A stretch of DNA of 64,000 nucleotides from Candidatus Baldrarchaeota archaeon (GTDB lineage Archaea > Asgardarchaeota > Baldrarchaeia > Baldrarchaeales > DXJG01), in assembly GCA_019056805.1 (NCBI GenBank), contig DXJG01000010.1, forward strand, positions 27,771 through 91,770, in the 5' to 3' direction. Below are positions 51,064 to 60,685 of the stretch, piece after piece. The notes beneath the pieces were generated by a model. The model worked only from the letters and a program-made list of their open reading frames with translations. It was not told the DNA's origin and made no database searches. Positions within the stretch are counted from its first letter, which is position 1. Each line of letters begins with the position of its first letter. The position numbers and the translations under genes are program-made.

Positions 51064-52440
51064 TTATGCTATTTGTAGTAGCTGTAGATCAGGTATTTCT
51101 GCGTCATCTAAATAATAAGTATTGTAGATGGGTGTTCTATGTCTGATACCGTGAATAAAGACATAACCGTGTTTGTAAAATACTTCGATTATACGGTCTG
51201 ACATATCTTTAATGTGATTTTTTATTGCAGAACTTTCATGAGCAAAAACAAAAATTATATCGTTTCTTTCTCTTGCTTCCATAATCATTCTTGTTCCGAT
51301 TCTAAGTCCTTCCACCGGGCCAAAAACATTTTCTAAAGCATCTATTGAAAACATTATACCAGTAGTCTTAGAAACCTTATGTAAGTATTCCAAACCTTTC
51401 ATGTATTGCTCAAGAAAATCGTTTTCATCCGTTAACCTGGTAATTAATTTAAATTTCTTAAGATAGCTTTCATCGGGGACAAGCATTTTAATCATGCCGA
51501 CGATGAAACTTTTAGCTCCGTATCTTGGAGGCACTAAAAGTACACCATTATTTCTTAAAAGAAAACTTATAATGTGATGGCCCATAATTGCTGCAATTAC
51601 CCCTGATGGTACATTTTCCCGTATTAAATATAACACTAGATTTCCGCCACGTAACTTACCCATTATTTTATCCAAGGATGGTGATCCTGTTGGATGTTCG
51701 CCTGCAGTACTTTTACCGCTACGAATAAAACTTACATACTTGGCAATTTTATCTTTGATTTTAACTGGGTTAGGAAATGTAAATTCTTTTGGAAGTGTGA
51801 ATCTACCGCCGTAGAGAGTGAATGGAATTATAGGTCTTTCTATTTCCACTGCTCTTAATTTTTCAATTATCATTTCTCGATAAATTTTTCCATCAATATA
51901 TTCATATGTTAGACTAATAACCCCATCTGCAAGATAATCTAATTTCGTGATCTCCTTTGGATTTTCAGTTACGATAATGGATTTTATGTTGGATGTTCTA
52001 GCTAATTCGGCAAAACTATGTACAAATTTTTCTTGTGGTGTGTTTATTGTTTCACAAACTGAGTCTATTGAGTCTATTACAATAAATGCATCCTTCTCAT
52101 TTTCTATTCTTTTTAATCCTGCGTATAATCCTCGTAAAAATTCTGGTATTGAAGAATACATAATGGCATCATAAGTGCTTTGACTTTTAGGGAACGGGGT
52201 TACAGTAGCGTCGATTATATTCTTGGGTGGAAGATGTTCTGCAACATAGGGGTACTGTTTTATGACGGTTTCTGGATTAACTCTTGTTGAGTAATATAAT
52301 CCACATCCCTTTTTTGCTAATCTAATAAGGCATTCAAGAGAAAATATTGTTTTTCCAGAACCAGGTTTCCCTTTCACAAGCAACGTGGAATTTCCTTCAA
52401 TGGAGAAGAATTTCAATATTTCTTTAGGGATAGAAGTCAT
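51064..52440 (-). CDS. KaiC/GvpD-like RecA-superfamily ATPase, second domain degenerate
   Basis: A 458-residue protein. The N-terminal domain has Walker A G-K-P-G-S-G-K-T (24-31), Walker B A-F-I-V-I-D-S and a RecA-like core. The C-terminal half (from about 245) repeats the fold (A-G-E-H-P-T-G-S-P-S-L-D-K-I-M) but lacks a Walker A. Such double-RecA archaeal proteins include GvpD and KaiC relatives with regulatory roles. No gas-vesicle genes are near. The function remains open. Confidence 0.75.
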   Translation of the reverse strand: MTSIPKEILKFFSIEGNSTLLVKGKPGSGKTIFSLECLIRLAKKGCGLYYSTRVNPETVIKQYPYVAEHLPPKNIIDATVTPFPKSQSTYDAIMYSSIPEFLRGLYAGLKRIENEKDAFIVIDSIDSVCETINTPQEKFVHSFAELARTSNIKSIIVTENPKEITKLDYLADGVISLTYEYIDGKIYREMIIEKLRAVEIERPIIPFTLYGGRFTLPKEFTFPNPVKIKDKIAKYVSFIRSGKSTAGEHPTGSPSLDKIMGKLRGGNLVLYLIRENVPSGVIAAIMGHHIISFLLRNNGVLLVPPRYGAKSFIVGMIKMLVPDESYLKKFKLITRLTDENDFLEQYMKGLEYLHKVSKTTGIMFSIDALENVFGPVEGLRIGTRMIMEARERNDIIFVFAHESSAIKNHIKDMSDRIIEVFYKHGYVFIHGIRHRTPIYNTYYLDDAEIPDLQLLQIA

Positions 52441-52784
52441 TTCTTTTCACCACTCCGCCGAGAATTAAAATAAAGTTGGACTGTCAGTGGGTGATAACAG
52501 TATTATATTGTTATAATTGTAATAGATATAACAACTTTTAAATTTTATCTACTTAAAAACTCTGTTTATTTGATCCGCATTAGCTTGATTGTTCTTTACG
52601 TACAAAATGTGCAATAACTGTAATTATAAGCTAAAATACTGTTTATTTTTTGTTAAAAGTCAAAATAATGATTTCTAGTGTAGAAAATATAAAATTGTAT
52701 CGTTTACATTGTTGCAACAATCTAATTATCATTTTAAGCCCTAAGTTCTTTACATTAATTTAAATACAGGAAATGATCTGGATT
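52441..52784. other. Intergenic stretch
   Basis: AT-rich region between two minus-strand genes. It holds promoter-like AT runs but no gene or repeat I can support. Confidence 0.45.
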
Positions 52785-53999
52785 TTACACTGCAAGTTTG
52801 TCTATTTCTTTTATTATTTCGTATGAGTATTTTAAGGCTTTTTTGATTGTTTGTTCTTCTATGTTTTCGTAGGTATCTGTGTACCAGTGCCAATTTGGCA
52901 ACAACCCTTTTTCATTAAAGCCCATGATGCTCATTGCTTTGAAGCCTCTTGCTATTGCAGGTGTTGCATCAGTAGGAAGCAACTTATATGTTCTTGAACG
53001 TATATTCCATTCTTCATGCGACTTTGCGACTTTATCCGCAATTTCAATGAGTAATTTGTCTGATTTCATAGTGGTAAGCAGTCCTTCTCCCGTAATATAG
53101 TATATGTCTCCACTTCCAACCATATCGAAGTTCAAAATGAACGTCTTATTTTTATCAAAGTTTTTTCCGTATTCTTTTAAGAAGTGAATCATTCCGAACA
53201 TACCTGACTCTTCGCTTCCAGTAGCAACACACCATACTTCTGTGCTTTCTAACGGATTTTTTGATAAGATTTCTGCCAAAGCTAAAACCATACTTGCACC
53301 TGATGCGTTGTCATTTGCACCAGGAATGTCTTTATAGATAGCTTCTCGATGTATCATTGAAAAGAATCCTAAAAATATGAAACCTATTGGAACAAGGGAT
53401 AGAATAAGTGCTAGGTCGCGTATATTTATGAAAAGAATGTTTGTTGAAATGAAAGTTTCATAAAGTAGAGTTATAATTAGTATTAGCGGGTATAGGATAC
53501 TTGAAAGTGCTATTGCGAGAAATAGTTTTCTAAAGTTTTTTACAAATTTTGGGTTAAAGAACCAAGCTGGTCTAGAGGAATCGTAATGTCCTGTTAAAAT
53601 TAAGCGGTATTTCACTTTATTCTTCGGTTTAATAATTGTAAATACGTTATAACTTAATCCCTTTAGCAAAATATAGTAAAGAACTGGTTTTGTTGAGCCT
53701 TCTAACAGAAATATTATCAAAGCTAAAATTGCTGGAGGTATGCTGAGAATTATATTGTAAAAGTAAAGTATAAATGATAGAATATAAAGTCCAAAGAGAA
53801 CGATATAAACCCACGAAAATGTGGAAAGTGTATAAAACTTTTGTTTTACAGGTTCTAAACCTAAAGATCTAAAGAAGTTAAAAATGTAGTCTGCAGCTTT
53901 TTCCTCGTTTTCCGAGGATGGCCTTCGAGGCCCTATATCAACAGACAAAGCGTATATGTGTTTCATAGGATTGACATTTTCGATCATGTCAAACCCCAC
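52785..53999 (-). CDS. Membrane-bound M28-family aminopeptidase
   Basis: A 404-residue protein (start at 53987, M-I-E-N-V-N-P, also plausible). Zinc ligands fit M28: H-Y-D-S-S, G-A-N-D-N-A-S-G, S-E-E-S-G-M-F-G and D-M-V-G-S-G-D. Several membrane helices interrupt the peptidase domain: two around residues 48-110 and two around 165-220. They lie between the N-terminal strand and the catalytic loop. Likely a membrane-embedded peptide hydrolase. No operon partner. Confidence 0.85.
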   Translation of the reverse strand: MGFDMIENVNPMKHIYALSVDIGPRRPSSENEEKAADYIFNFFRSLGLEPVKQKFYTLSTFSWVYIVLFGLYILSFILYFYNIILSIPPAILALIIFLLEGSTKPVLYYILLKGLSYNVFTIIKPKNKVKYRLILTGHYDSSRPAWFFNPKFVKNFRKLFLAIALSSILYPLILIITLLYETFISTNILFINIRDLALILSLVPIGFIFLGFFSMIHREAIYKDIPGANDNASGASMVLALAEILSKNPLESTEVWCVATGSEESGMFGMIHFLKEYGKNFDKNKTFILNFDMVGSGDIYYITGEGLLTTMKSDKLLIEIADKVAKSHEEWNIRSRTYKLLPTDATPAIARGFKAMSIMGFNEKGLLPNWHWYTDTYENIEEQTIKKALKYSYEIIKEIDKLAV

Positions 54000-54211
54000 A
54001 TTTTATTTTTAAGATTAAATTATAGTTTATGATTTTTAATCTAAATATGTACTACTACGGTTATATTTTTACGCTCATTATTCTCTTATTGGCAAGTTGA
54101 CTTGAAAATGATGAGTGTAGTAACGTAGGTGTAAAATATGTTTTTAGAATAGGTACTAAATTAGTTAAAAATTTAAGGATGAGTTTAAGATTATATATTA
54201 GGGGTTAAAGC

Positions 54212-55951
54212 GTGGGGAATTATTTAAAACTACATAAAAAATTTAGTTTGACAATTGTGCTTATTCTTGTTGTCTTATTGCTTTTCGATTCTTATTTAAG
54301 TTCTTCTTTAACTATAAGGAACCGTACAACAAACTATTCTCTTGTTACATCTAAGGAAGACAGTAAAGTTATTTTTGTACCCGATGATTACACTACGATT
54401 CAAGAAGCTGTTAATGCTGCTAATGGCTACGATATAATCATTGTTAGAGATGGAATTTACATTGAAAACGTTGAAATCCATAAAACAGTTGTTATTGTAT
54501 CTGAAAACGGTCCAAATTCAACCATTGTGCAAGCAAAAAACATTGAACAGCCTGTTTTCACGATTGAAGCAAGTTTTGTTAATTTAACCGGTTTTACCAT
54601 TAAAGATGCTGTTAAAAGTGCTGGAATATTAATTGATAGCTCTGGAAATATTATAAGTAATAATATTGTTGTAAATAACACTTATGGAATCCGTTTAGAG
54701 TTTGCAACAAGATATAATACTATATTCAATAATACAATTAGAAATAACACCTACGGGATTTATAATTCTGGTTCTGAGTCTAACAACTTTTACCTAAACT
54801 GCCTTATAAACAGCAAAAATTACTATACTAGGTATTCTCTCTTTTCTAAGGGTAATTCATGGAGTTCACCTAAAGAAATTACATATTACTATGAAGGAAG
54901 GAATTATACGAGTTTCCTTGGCAATTTTTGGAGTGATTATGACGGTGAAGATGTTGATAACGATGGAATAGGTGACACACCTTATGAAGCGAGTAAGGAA
55001 GATGTTGATTATTTTCCATTAATCGGAATTTGGATAAATAAAACCATAATATTTGTAGATGTAACTCCACCTTCAGTTATTGAAATAATTATTTCACCTG
55101 AATGTCCAAAAGCATATGAAGATGTCCGTATAGCCGCCAAGATAGTCGATAAAAGAAGTGGAGTAAAAAAGGCGACTTTATACTATAGTGTTAATGATGG
55201 AGAATGGATAAAGATTGAAATGGTTGAGAAAAATGGTTATTGGATCACTACAATACCTGGCCAACCAGGAGGAAGTTTTCTTAAATTTTTCATTGAAACT
55301 GTTGATAGTAAAGGTAATGTTGGTAGAAGTTATACTAGATACTATGAAATACCTGGTTTTCCAACTTCAGAGCTGTTAATAGCTATAATACTGTTTGTTA
55401 TAACTTTCTCGACAATTTCATTTTTTAGAAAAATACAAGAAAGAGAAGAAGAGTTTTTTGAAATTCCAGAAGATATTTTAGATCAAGTTCAACAAGAAGA
55501 AGAGGGAGGTACAGCGATTTCAAAGGTTTCAACTTATTCTAACGGTGATAAGAAAAGAGTGATAGAGCCTTTAAAAATTGGAGAAGAAGAAAAACGTATT
55601 CTTTTTGATTTAGAAAGTGAGAAAATGGCTCTCGAAGATTTAATAACTGACTTGAATAGAAAGTTTGAAACTGGGAAAATAGATTTCTTAGAATACTCTA
55701 AACTTTTTAAAGAGTATAGAAAAGAACTTCATTTAATTGAAAAGAAACTTATGAGATTTAAATTAAAGTTAGGATTAATTGAACATTTTAGATGTATGGT
55801 ATGCGGATTAGAAATAATGGAAAACGAAGATATCGTTTTTTGCCCATACTGCAAAAATCCAGCTCATAGGGATCATTTGTTAGAATGGCTTCATATCAAA
55901 GGTATATGTCCAAACTGCAGACGTTTTATCAGAAGAGAAGATTTAACTTAA
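54212..55951 (+). CDS. Transmembrane protein: beta-helix ectodomain, Ig-like domain, coiled coil and RING-like zinc domain
   Basis: A 579-residue protein from GTG 54212. Order: signal/anchor helix (12-32); right-handed beta-helix of NosD type with V-P-D-D-Y-T-T-I-Q-E-A-V at about 56; Ig-like domain from about 285; membrane helix 386-406; acidic coiled coil 410-520; zinc domain at the end. Zinc positions are C528, C531, C544, C547, H552, H555, C566, C569, a cross-brace spacing like RING/PHD fingers. The outside part probably binds sugars. The inside part resembles ubiquitin-ligase RINGs, which is only an analogy. Monocistronic. Confidence 0.75.
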   Translation: MGNYLKLHKKFSLTIVLILVVLLLFDSYLSSSLTIRNRTTNYSLVTSKEDSKVIFVPDDYTTIQEAVNAANGYDIIIVRDGIYIENVEIHKTVVIVSENGPNSTIVQAKNIEQPVFTIEASFVNLTGFTIKDAVKSAGILIDSSGNIISNNIVVNNTYGIRLEFATRYNTIFNNTIRNNTYGIYNSGSESNNFYLNCLINSKNYYTRYSLFSKGNSWSSPKEITYYYEGRNYTSFLGNFWSDYDGEDVDNDGIGDTPYEASKEDVDYFPLIGIWINKTIIFVDVTPPSVIEIIISPECPKAYEDVRIAAKIVDKRSGVKKATLYYSVNDGEWIKIEMVEKNGYWITTIPGQPGGSFLKFFIETVDSKGNVGRSYTRYYEIPGFPTSELLIAIILFVITFSTISFFRKIQEREEEFFEIPEDILDQVQQEEEGGTAISKVSTYSNGDKKRVIEPLKIGEEEKRILFDLESEKMALEDLITDLNRKFETGKIDFLEYSKLFKEYRKELHLIEKKLMRFKLKLGLIEHFRCMVCGLEIMENEDIVFCPYCKNPAHRDHLLEWLHIKGICPNCRRFIRREDLT

Positions 55952-56131
55952 AATTTAAAATGTTCTTTTATTTTCAAATACATCTTAACTATAACATACT
56001 AATTGTAAAGATATTTAATAACAATAATACGAGAAATAGATATATTTTAAATAATGGCTGAATGAGTCTTCATAATGTTGAAATTCACTTGTTTATTTTG
56101 ATTGACACAATAGTGATAGTGGTGTGTTGTA

Positions 56132-56545
56132 ATGATTGGAATCATCGTTATTTCCCATGGAAAATTTGCTGAACACTTGATAAAGTCAGCAGAATTAATT
56201 GTAGGTAGACAAGAAAAGATAGTTCCTGTTCATTTGTTAGAAGGTGAGAGTCCAGAGAGATTTGAAGAGAAACTTCGTGAAGCTTTTAGGAATGTTAAAT
56301 CTGATCATGGAGTTCTTATTCTTTCTGACCTTTTTGGTGGAAGTACCGTTAGAGTAGCTGCTCGTTTTCTCTTTGACGAAGAAAAAGTGGAAGTCGTTGC
56401 TGGGGTAAATATGCCAATGTTATTGGAAGTTCTACTTAACAGAGAAGATACAGATTTGAAAAAATTGGTTAAAATAGCGGTTGATGCAGGAAAAAGCGGT
56501 GTAGTAGATTTCAGAGAAAAAATTGAAAAAAATGTTAAAGGTTGA
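56132..56545 (+). CDS. PTS EIIA component, mannose/fructose/sorbose family
   Basis: A 137-residue protein with phosphoryl His9 in V-I-S-H-G-K-F-A, and L-S-D-L-F-G-G-S-T, both typical of EIIA-Man. It accepts phosphate from HPr. Its end overlaps the convergent EIIB gene by 11 bases. It is on the opposite strand to the other PTS genes. EI and HPr are not in the window. Confidence 0.9.
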   Translation: MIGIIVISHGKFAEHLIKSAELIVGRQEKIVPVHLLEGESPERFEEKLREAFRNVKSDHGVLILSDLFGGSTVRVAARFLFDEEKVEVVAGVNMPMLLEVLLNREDTDLKKLVKIAVDAGKSGVVDFREKIEKNVKG

Positions 56546-57032
56546 AGTGTTTTTCAAGTATTTCTAAAAAGTTGACTGCTTTGTCTTCCGGGAGTTGTTG
56601 GTAAATTAGTTTTATCCCGGTGTCTGCTATTTCTTTTAACGCCTTTGCTTCGTTTTCATTTAATGACACAGTTTTTGCTACACGTTTTCTTCCTTCTTCA
56701 TAGCCTAGTTGTCCAATGTCTAACCATTCGAATTTTACTCCGCCCTTTACAAGTCCCAGTGCATCGAAAGGAGTTTTTACTATGATGAAAACCTTTTCCT
56801 TTTCCCATTTATTTGAATTGTACTCTGAGATAGCTTCATTTATTCCTAATATTGAAACTTTTACACTTGTAGGCGCAGCAAGCGGTAGTGTCATTTTTGC
56901 GATTGGATCCTGTGCAACTTTGTCATTTACCACTATGATTCGATCTGGATTTGTTTTTCGTGCCCATTTAACTGTAACTTGCCCATGAATTAAGCGGTCA
57001 TCCAGTCTTACGAGGACTATTGGCATTTTCAT
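56535..57032 (-). CDS. PTS EIIB component, mannose/fructose/sorbose family
   Basis: A 165-residue protein. R-L-D-D-R-L-I-H16-G-Q-V carries the phosphoryl histidine, and W-A-R-K-T-N-P-D-R-I-I-V-V-N-D is the following family stretch. It takes phosphate from EIIA and hands it to the sugar at the EIICD channel. It follows the SIS gene by 2 bases on the minus strand. Confidence 0.92.
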   Translation of the reverse strand: MKMPIVLVRLDDRLIHGQVTVKWARKTNPDRIIVVNDKVAQDPIAKMTLPLAAPTSVKVSILGINEAISEYNSNKWEKEKVFIIVKTPFDALGLVKGGVKFEWLDIGQLGYEEGRKRVAKTVSLNENEAKALKEIADTGIKLIYQQLPEDKAVNFLEILEKHFNL

Positions 57033-57034
57033 CC

Positions 57035-57778
57035 CTACAGATGGCGTAATTTATCTTTATATTTTAGAGCTAACTGTAAATTATGTAATTCGGATCCTTC
57101 TACGTTTCCACTAACCCAGATTGGAGGGTCTATCCCTCTTTTCCTAAGGTTTTCCGCTACTTGCGCAACAAGAGCATTTAATATAGTAGCGGCTGTAATG
57201 GTGGATGTTGGTGCAACTTTATACTTGACCCCCTCTATATCAAGTATTGCATCTCCTAAAATTCCACAGTTATCTATAACTACATCTGCTAACTCGTAGA
57301 GTTTCTTACCGCTTGGATGTCTTGATTTCATGTTTTTACTGTGTTCTATTGAAGTTATTGCTATGATTTTCGCTCCTCTTTTCTTTCCTTCAATTGCCAT
57401 CTCAACTGGAACTGCATTAATTCCGCTGTTTGAGACAATAATTAAGACATCTTTCCCAGTTATAAAATAATAATTTAGGAGAATTGCGGCGTACCCTGAC
57501 AATTTTTCTAACATACTGCTTTTGAAAGCTCCAGTGTGAAGCATGAAGCTAGGATCTAAAATTGCACCGAAACATGCTAGTCCTCCTGCTCTTGCAAATG
57601 CTTCTTCTGCAATTAAGTGGCTATGTCCAGTACCGAATACGTAGACCATTCCATCATTGACAATAGCATCTGTTATCATATTTGCAGCTGTTTGTATAGT
57701 TTCTTTCTGTGTTTCAACTATTTTCTTCAAAATTTCAAAAACTTTATTGAAGAATCTTTCTGCAGCGGTTTCTGCCAC
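57035..57778 (-). CDS. SIS-domain sugar-phosphate protein (UPF0309-like)
   Basis: A 247-residue protein. G-T-G-H-S-H-L-I-A-E-E-A-F-A-R-A-G-G and V-S-N-S-G-I-N-A-V-P-V-E are SIS sugar-phosphate-binding motifs. The family (UPF0309) is uncharacterised. Placed between EIIB and EIICD and opposite NagA, it could be the isomerase or deaminase that takes the amino-sugar phosphate onward, replacing NagB. That role is an inference. Confidence 0.82.
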   Translation of the reverse strand: MAETAAERFFNKVFEILKKIVETQKETIQTAANMITDAIVNDGMVYVFGTGHSHLIAEEAFARAGGLACFGAILDPSFMLHTGAFKSSMLEKLSGYAAILLNYYFITGKDVLIIVSNSGINAVPVEMAIEGKKRGAKIIAITSIEHSKNMKSRHPSGKKLYELADVVIDNCGILGDAILDIEGVKYKVAPTSTITAATILNALVAQVAENLRKRGIDPPIWVSGNVEGSELHNLQLALKYKDKLRHL

Positions 57779-59407
57779 TTATATACCTCCTAGTCCCAGA
57801 CCTATGAGACCGAGCGCTCCAAGTACAAATCCTACAGCCATTAGTATGAGAAGTGTACGAATCGGCGAGTACCCTTTCCGTATAAGATGGTATGCTAGGA
57901 AGAATATTGGCAGTGATAATATTCCTGAGAAGAGGATGCCGATAGCAGTTGTTATTGGGAATAAGGGTGTGCTTATTTTTACTATTACTGGTATAAAGGC
58001 TCCTATGACAACTAATCCTAGTAATTCTGCTCCTTCTCTCAATCTTTGGAATTTTGCGCCCATTGTTTGAAGCATTGTTAGTCCACGTTTATAACCGGTT
58101 TTTAAGCCCCAGTATCGGAATCCTAAAGTTATAGCATCAAAGAGTACGAGTCCTATGATTGGTGCTAGCATTACGACATTGTGGTATGCTAATGTTGATG
58201 CGTAAAGCAGTATCATGCCTGCAATTAAGAAGTAGAATAAGGCATCGCCAATACCAGCCATGGGTCCCATCATTGCAGCTTTAAAGTTTCTAAGTGTGTC
58301 CTCGTCTTTCCCTTGGATTTGTTCTTCTAAAGCTAAATTTGCACCTAGTATAACTGAGGTGATTATTGGGTTGCAATTAAAGAATTCTAGGTGCCGTTTC
58401 ATAGCCTTCTTTAAATCATTTTCATCTTTGTATATTTTTTTGAGTCCTGGAAGTATTGTGTAAAGATATCCAAGTGCTTGCATTCTCTCATAGTTCCATG
58501 AGGCTTCGAAAGTGAGAAATCTTAGAAAAACATTGTTAAGAGTCTTATTGTCAAGTAAAGGCTTATATGTAGAGGTTAACACACCTGCTTCTTCTTTTGT
58601 TTCATATTTTCCTCTTACTCTAAGCCATGCAACGAAGACTCCTATAATAGAGGTAATTAGAAGAGCTATCCAATCAAAGCCAGCAATTTGAACACCGTAG
58701 AGTGCAACAAGGGTAAGCAAAGAAACGATAAAACCTATTGCGAAATATATTGGTTTCTTGCGGAATGGAAGAAAGCTTAGGAGGATAGCAAGACCGACAG
58801 CTGGAAGTATGGTTGCCATTCCTGCAAGCCCGGTTAAAACCCAGCCTGCATATTTCTCCATGAAAATAACGAATTCTTCTATGTATTCTCCGCCAAGCCA
58901 TACTGCGAAGAATGTTGGGATTGCTCTGCTAAGTCCCCAGGGAATAAATCCTAGGAGATGGAAGCGTCCAACAGCTTTTAGATCTCCTTCTTCAATTTTT
59001 CTTTCTGCTGCATGTATTAAGCTAATGTTTACAGTTCTTGTTAGAATGTCAAGTTGTTGTCCTATGAATGCGACTGCTAATGCGAATCCGAAGAGAGCTG
59101 CTCCTGTTTCTGTAACTCCACCTGGCACTACTACTTCTATTCCTTGGAGAATTGCAACTGCAGTAAAGAAGAACGTTGCAGAGGTCATATCTGGCGGGAC
59201 GGAGCCACCAATTGGAATAAGACCTAATGAAATTAGTTGCATATATGCTCCTACTAATAGTCCTGTTGTCGGATCTCCAAGTATTATTCCAGTGATGAAG
59301 CCTCCAAATAAAGGTAATATTCCAAGAAGAACTTTAGGTCCTACTGCATCAACCATTGCAATAAATGCCCATATAGCTACTAATAGAGCTCCGGTTAGAA
59401 GATCCAT
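57779..59407 (-). CDS. Fused PTS EIIC-EIID permease, mannose family
   Basis: I prefer the ATG at 59407 (M-D-L-L-T-G-A-L-L) over a GTG at 59422, giving 542 residues. The first 265 residues are EIIC (G-D-P-T-T-G-L-L-V-G-A-Y-M-Q-L and six or more helices). From about 290 EIID follows (F-E-A-S-W-N-Y-E-R-M-Q-A-L-G, F-F-N-C-N-P, M-G-P-M-A-G-I-G-D-A-L-F). In bacteria these are nearly always separate proteins, so this is a fusion. It is the membrane channel of the system. It ends 1 base before the SIS gene start. Confidence 0.92.
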   Translation of the reverse strand: MDLLTGALLVAIWAFIAMVDAVGPKVLLGILPLFGGFITGIILGDPTTGLLVGAYMQLISLGLIPIGGSVPPDMTSATFFFTAVAILQGIEVVVPGGVTETGAALFGFALAVAFIGQQLDILTRTVNISLIHAAERKIEEGDLKAVGRFHLLGFIPWGLSRAIPTFFAVWLGGEYIEEFVIFMEKYAGWVLTGLAGMATILPAVGLAILLSFLPFRKKPIYFAIGFIVSLLTLVALYGVQIAGFDWIALLITSIIGVFVAWLRVRGKYETKEEAGVLTSTYKPLLDNKTLNNVFLRFLTFEASWNYERMQALGYLYTILPGLKKIYKDENDLKKAMKRHLEFFNCNPIITSVILGANLALEEQIQGKDEDTLRNFKAAMMGPMAGIGDALFYFLIAGMILLYASTLAYHNVVMLAPIIGLVLFDAITLGFRYWGLKTGYKRGLTMLQTMGAKFQRLREGAELLGLVVIGAFIPVIVKISTPLFPITTAIGILFSGILSLPIFFLAYHLIRKGYSPIRTLLILMAVGFVLGALGLIGLGLGGI

Positions 59408-59506
59408 ATCCCTCACCCACACTATTTAAAATACTTTAAAGGAGAGTCATCATATATACATGTTACTTTAATGAAATTTTATTGTTTATATTTGGAGGGC
59501 AGTCTT

Positions 59507-60673
59507 ATGGGCAAAAAACATCTTTTAATCAAGGGAGGAACTGTTATCACACCTTTTGAAATTATTGAAGACGGAGCTGTACTAATAGAAGGAGAAAAAA
59601 TCAAGAAAGTTGGAAAAATCAACGAGATAAACGTTTCTTCTTCCTTAAAAACTATTGATGTGGAGGGAAAGTATATTGTGCCTGGATTTATAGATCTCCA
59701 TACTCATGGTGGCGGTGGTTACGATATCTTGGTGGATGCAAACTATGATGCTATCAATAAATTATCTGGTTTTTATGCTATTCATGGTGTTACTTCGTTT
59801 CTTGCTACTACAGTAACAGCTCCACATGAAGTTTTAAAAAATGCAATGAAAACATTAAGGGAAGTTATTGAGAGAGGAACTGGAGGAGCGCAAATACTTG
59901 GAATACATTTGGAAGGCCCATGGATAAGTAAAAAGAAGCCTGGAGCTCAGCCGGTTCAATGGATACGTCCACCATCTTTTGAAGAATTTATGAAATTGTA
60001 CGAGGAATCTGGGAAAAATATTAAACTTGTGACAATAGCACCTGAAGAAGAAGGAGGCTTAGAATTTGTAAAAAAACTACGTGAATTAGGAGTGGTTGTA
60101 GCTATTGGTCACAGTGCAGCGAGTTACGAAGAAGTTGTGAAAGCAGTAAAATGCGGTGTTTCTCATGCAGCTCATATGTTTAATGCAATGAAAGAGCTTC
60201 ATCATAGGAAACCTGGAACTGTTGGTGCAATACTGTCAATGGATAATATAACTGCGGAGATAATTGCAGATTGCATTCATGTTCATCCTGCTGTCATAAA
60301 AATTTTGGTGAAGGCAAAAGGTACAGATAAAGTATGTTTGATTACTGATTCTACTCCTTATGCTGGTATGCCAGATGGAGAATACATGTTCGCTGGCATA
60401 ATTAAGGTCACGGTGAAGAATGGTGAGTGTAGACTTCCAACTGGCCAATTGGCAGGCAGTGTATTAACTATGGATCGTGGTGTAAAAAACATGGTTGAAA
60501 AGGTTGGAGTTTCTTTAAAAGACGCGATAAAAATGGCTTCTTATAATCCTGCAAAAGTTATAGGTGTAGATAACGTGAAGGGAAGTATAGAGGCTGGTAA
60601 AGATGCAGATATAGTAATACTTAACAAAAATCTTGAAGTTGAAATGACAATAATTCGTGGTACCTCTCTCTAA
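59507..60673 (+). CDS. nagA: N-acetylglucosamine-6-phosphate deacetylase
   Basis: Start ATG 59507 with ggaggg 10 bases before, 388 residues. D-L-H-T-H-G-G-G-G-Y-D, H-L-E-G-P-W-I-S, G-H-S-A-A and A-A-H-M-F-N-A-M are the metal and substrate motifs of NagA. T-D-S-T follows. It removes acetate from GlcNAc-6-P, matching import by the adjoining PTS. Divergent from EIICD with about 100 bases between, in which both promoters must lie. Confidence 0.94.
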   Translation: MGKKHLLIKGGTVITPFEIIEDGAVLIEGEKIKKVGKINEINVSSSLKTIDVEGKYIVPGFIDLHTHGGGGYDILVDANYDAINKLSGFYAIHGVTSFLATTVTAPHEVLKNAMKTLREVIERGTGGAQILGIHLEGPWISKKKPGAQPVQWIRPPSFEEFMKLYEESGKNIKLVTIAPEEEGGLEFVKKLRELGVVVAIGHSAASYEEVVKAVKCGVSHAAHMFNAMKELHHRKPGTVGAILSMDNITAEIIADCIHVHPAVIKILVKAKGTDKVCLITDSTPYAGMPDGEYMFAGIIKVTVKNGECRLPTGQLAGSVLTMDRGVKNMVEKVGVSLKDAIKMASYNPAKVIGVDNVKGSIEAGKDADIVILNKNLEVEMTIIRGTSL

Positions 60674-60685
60674 CCTAATTTTAAT

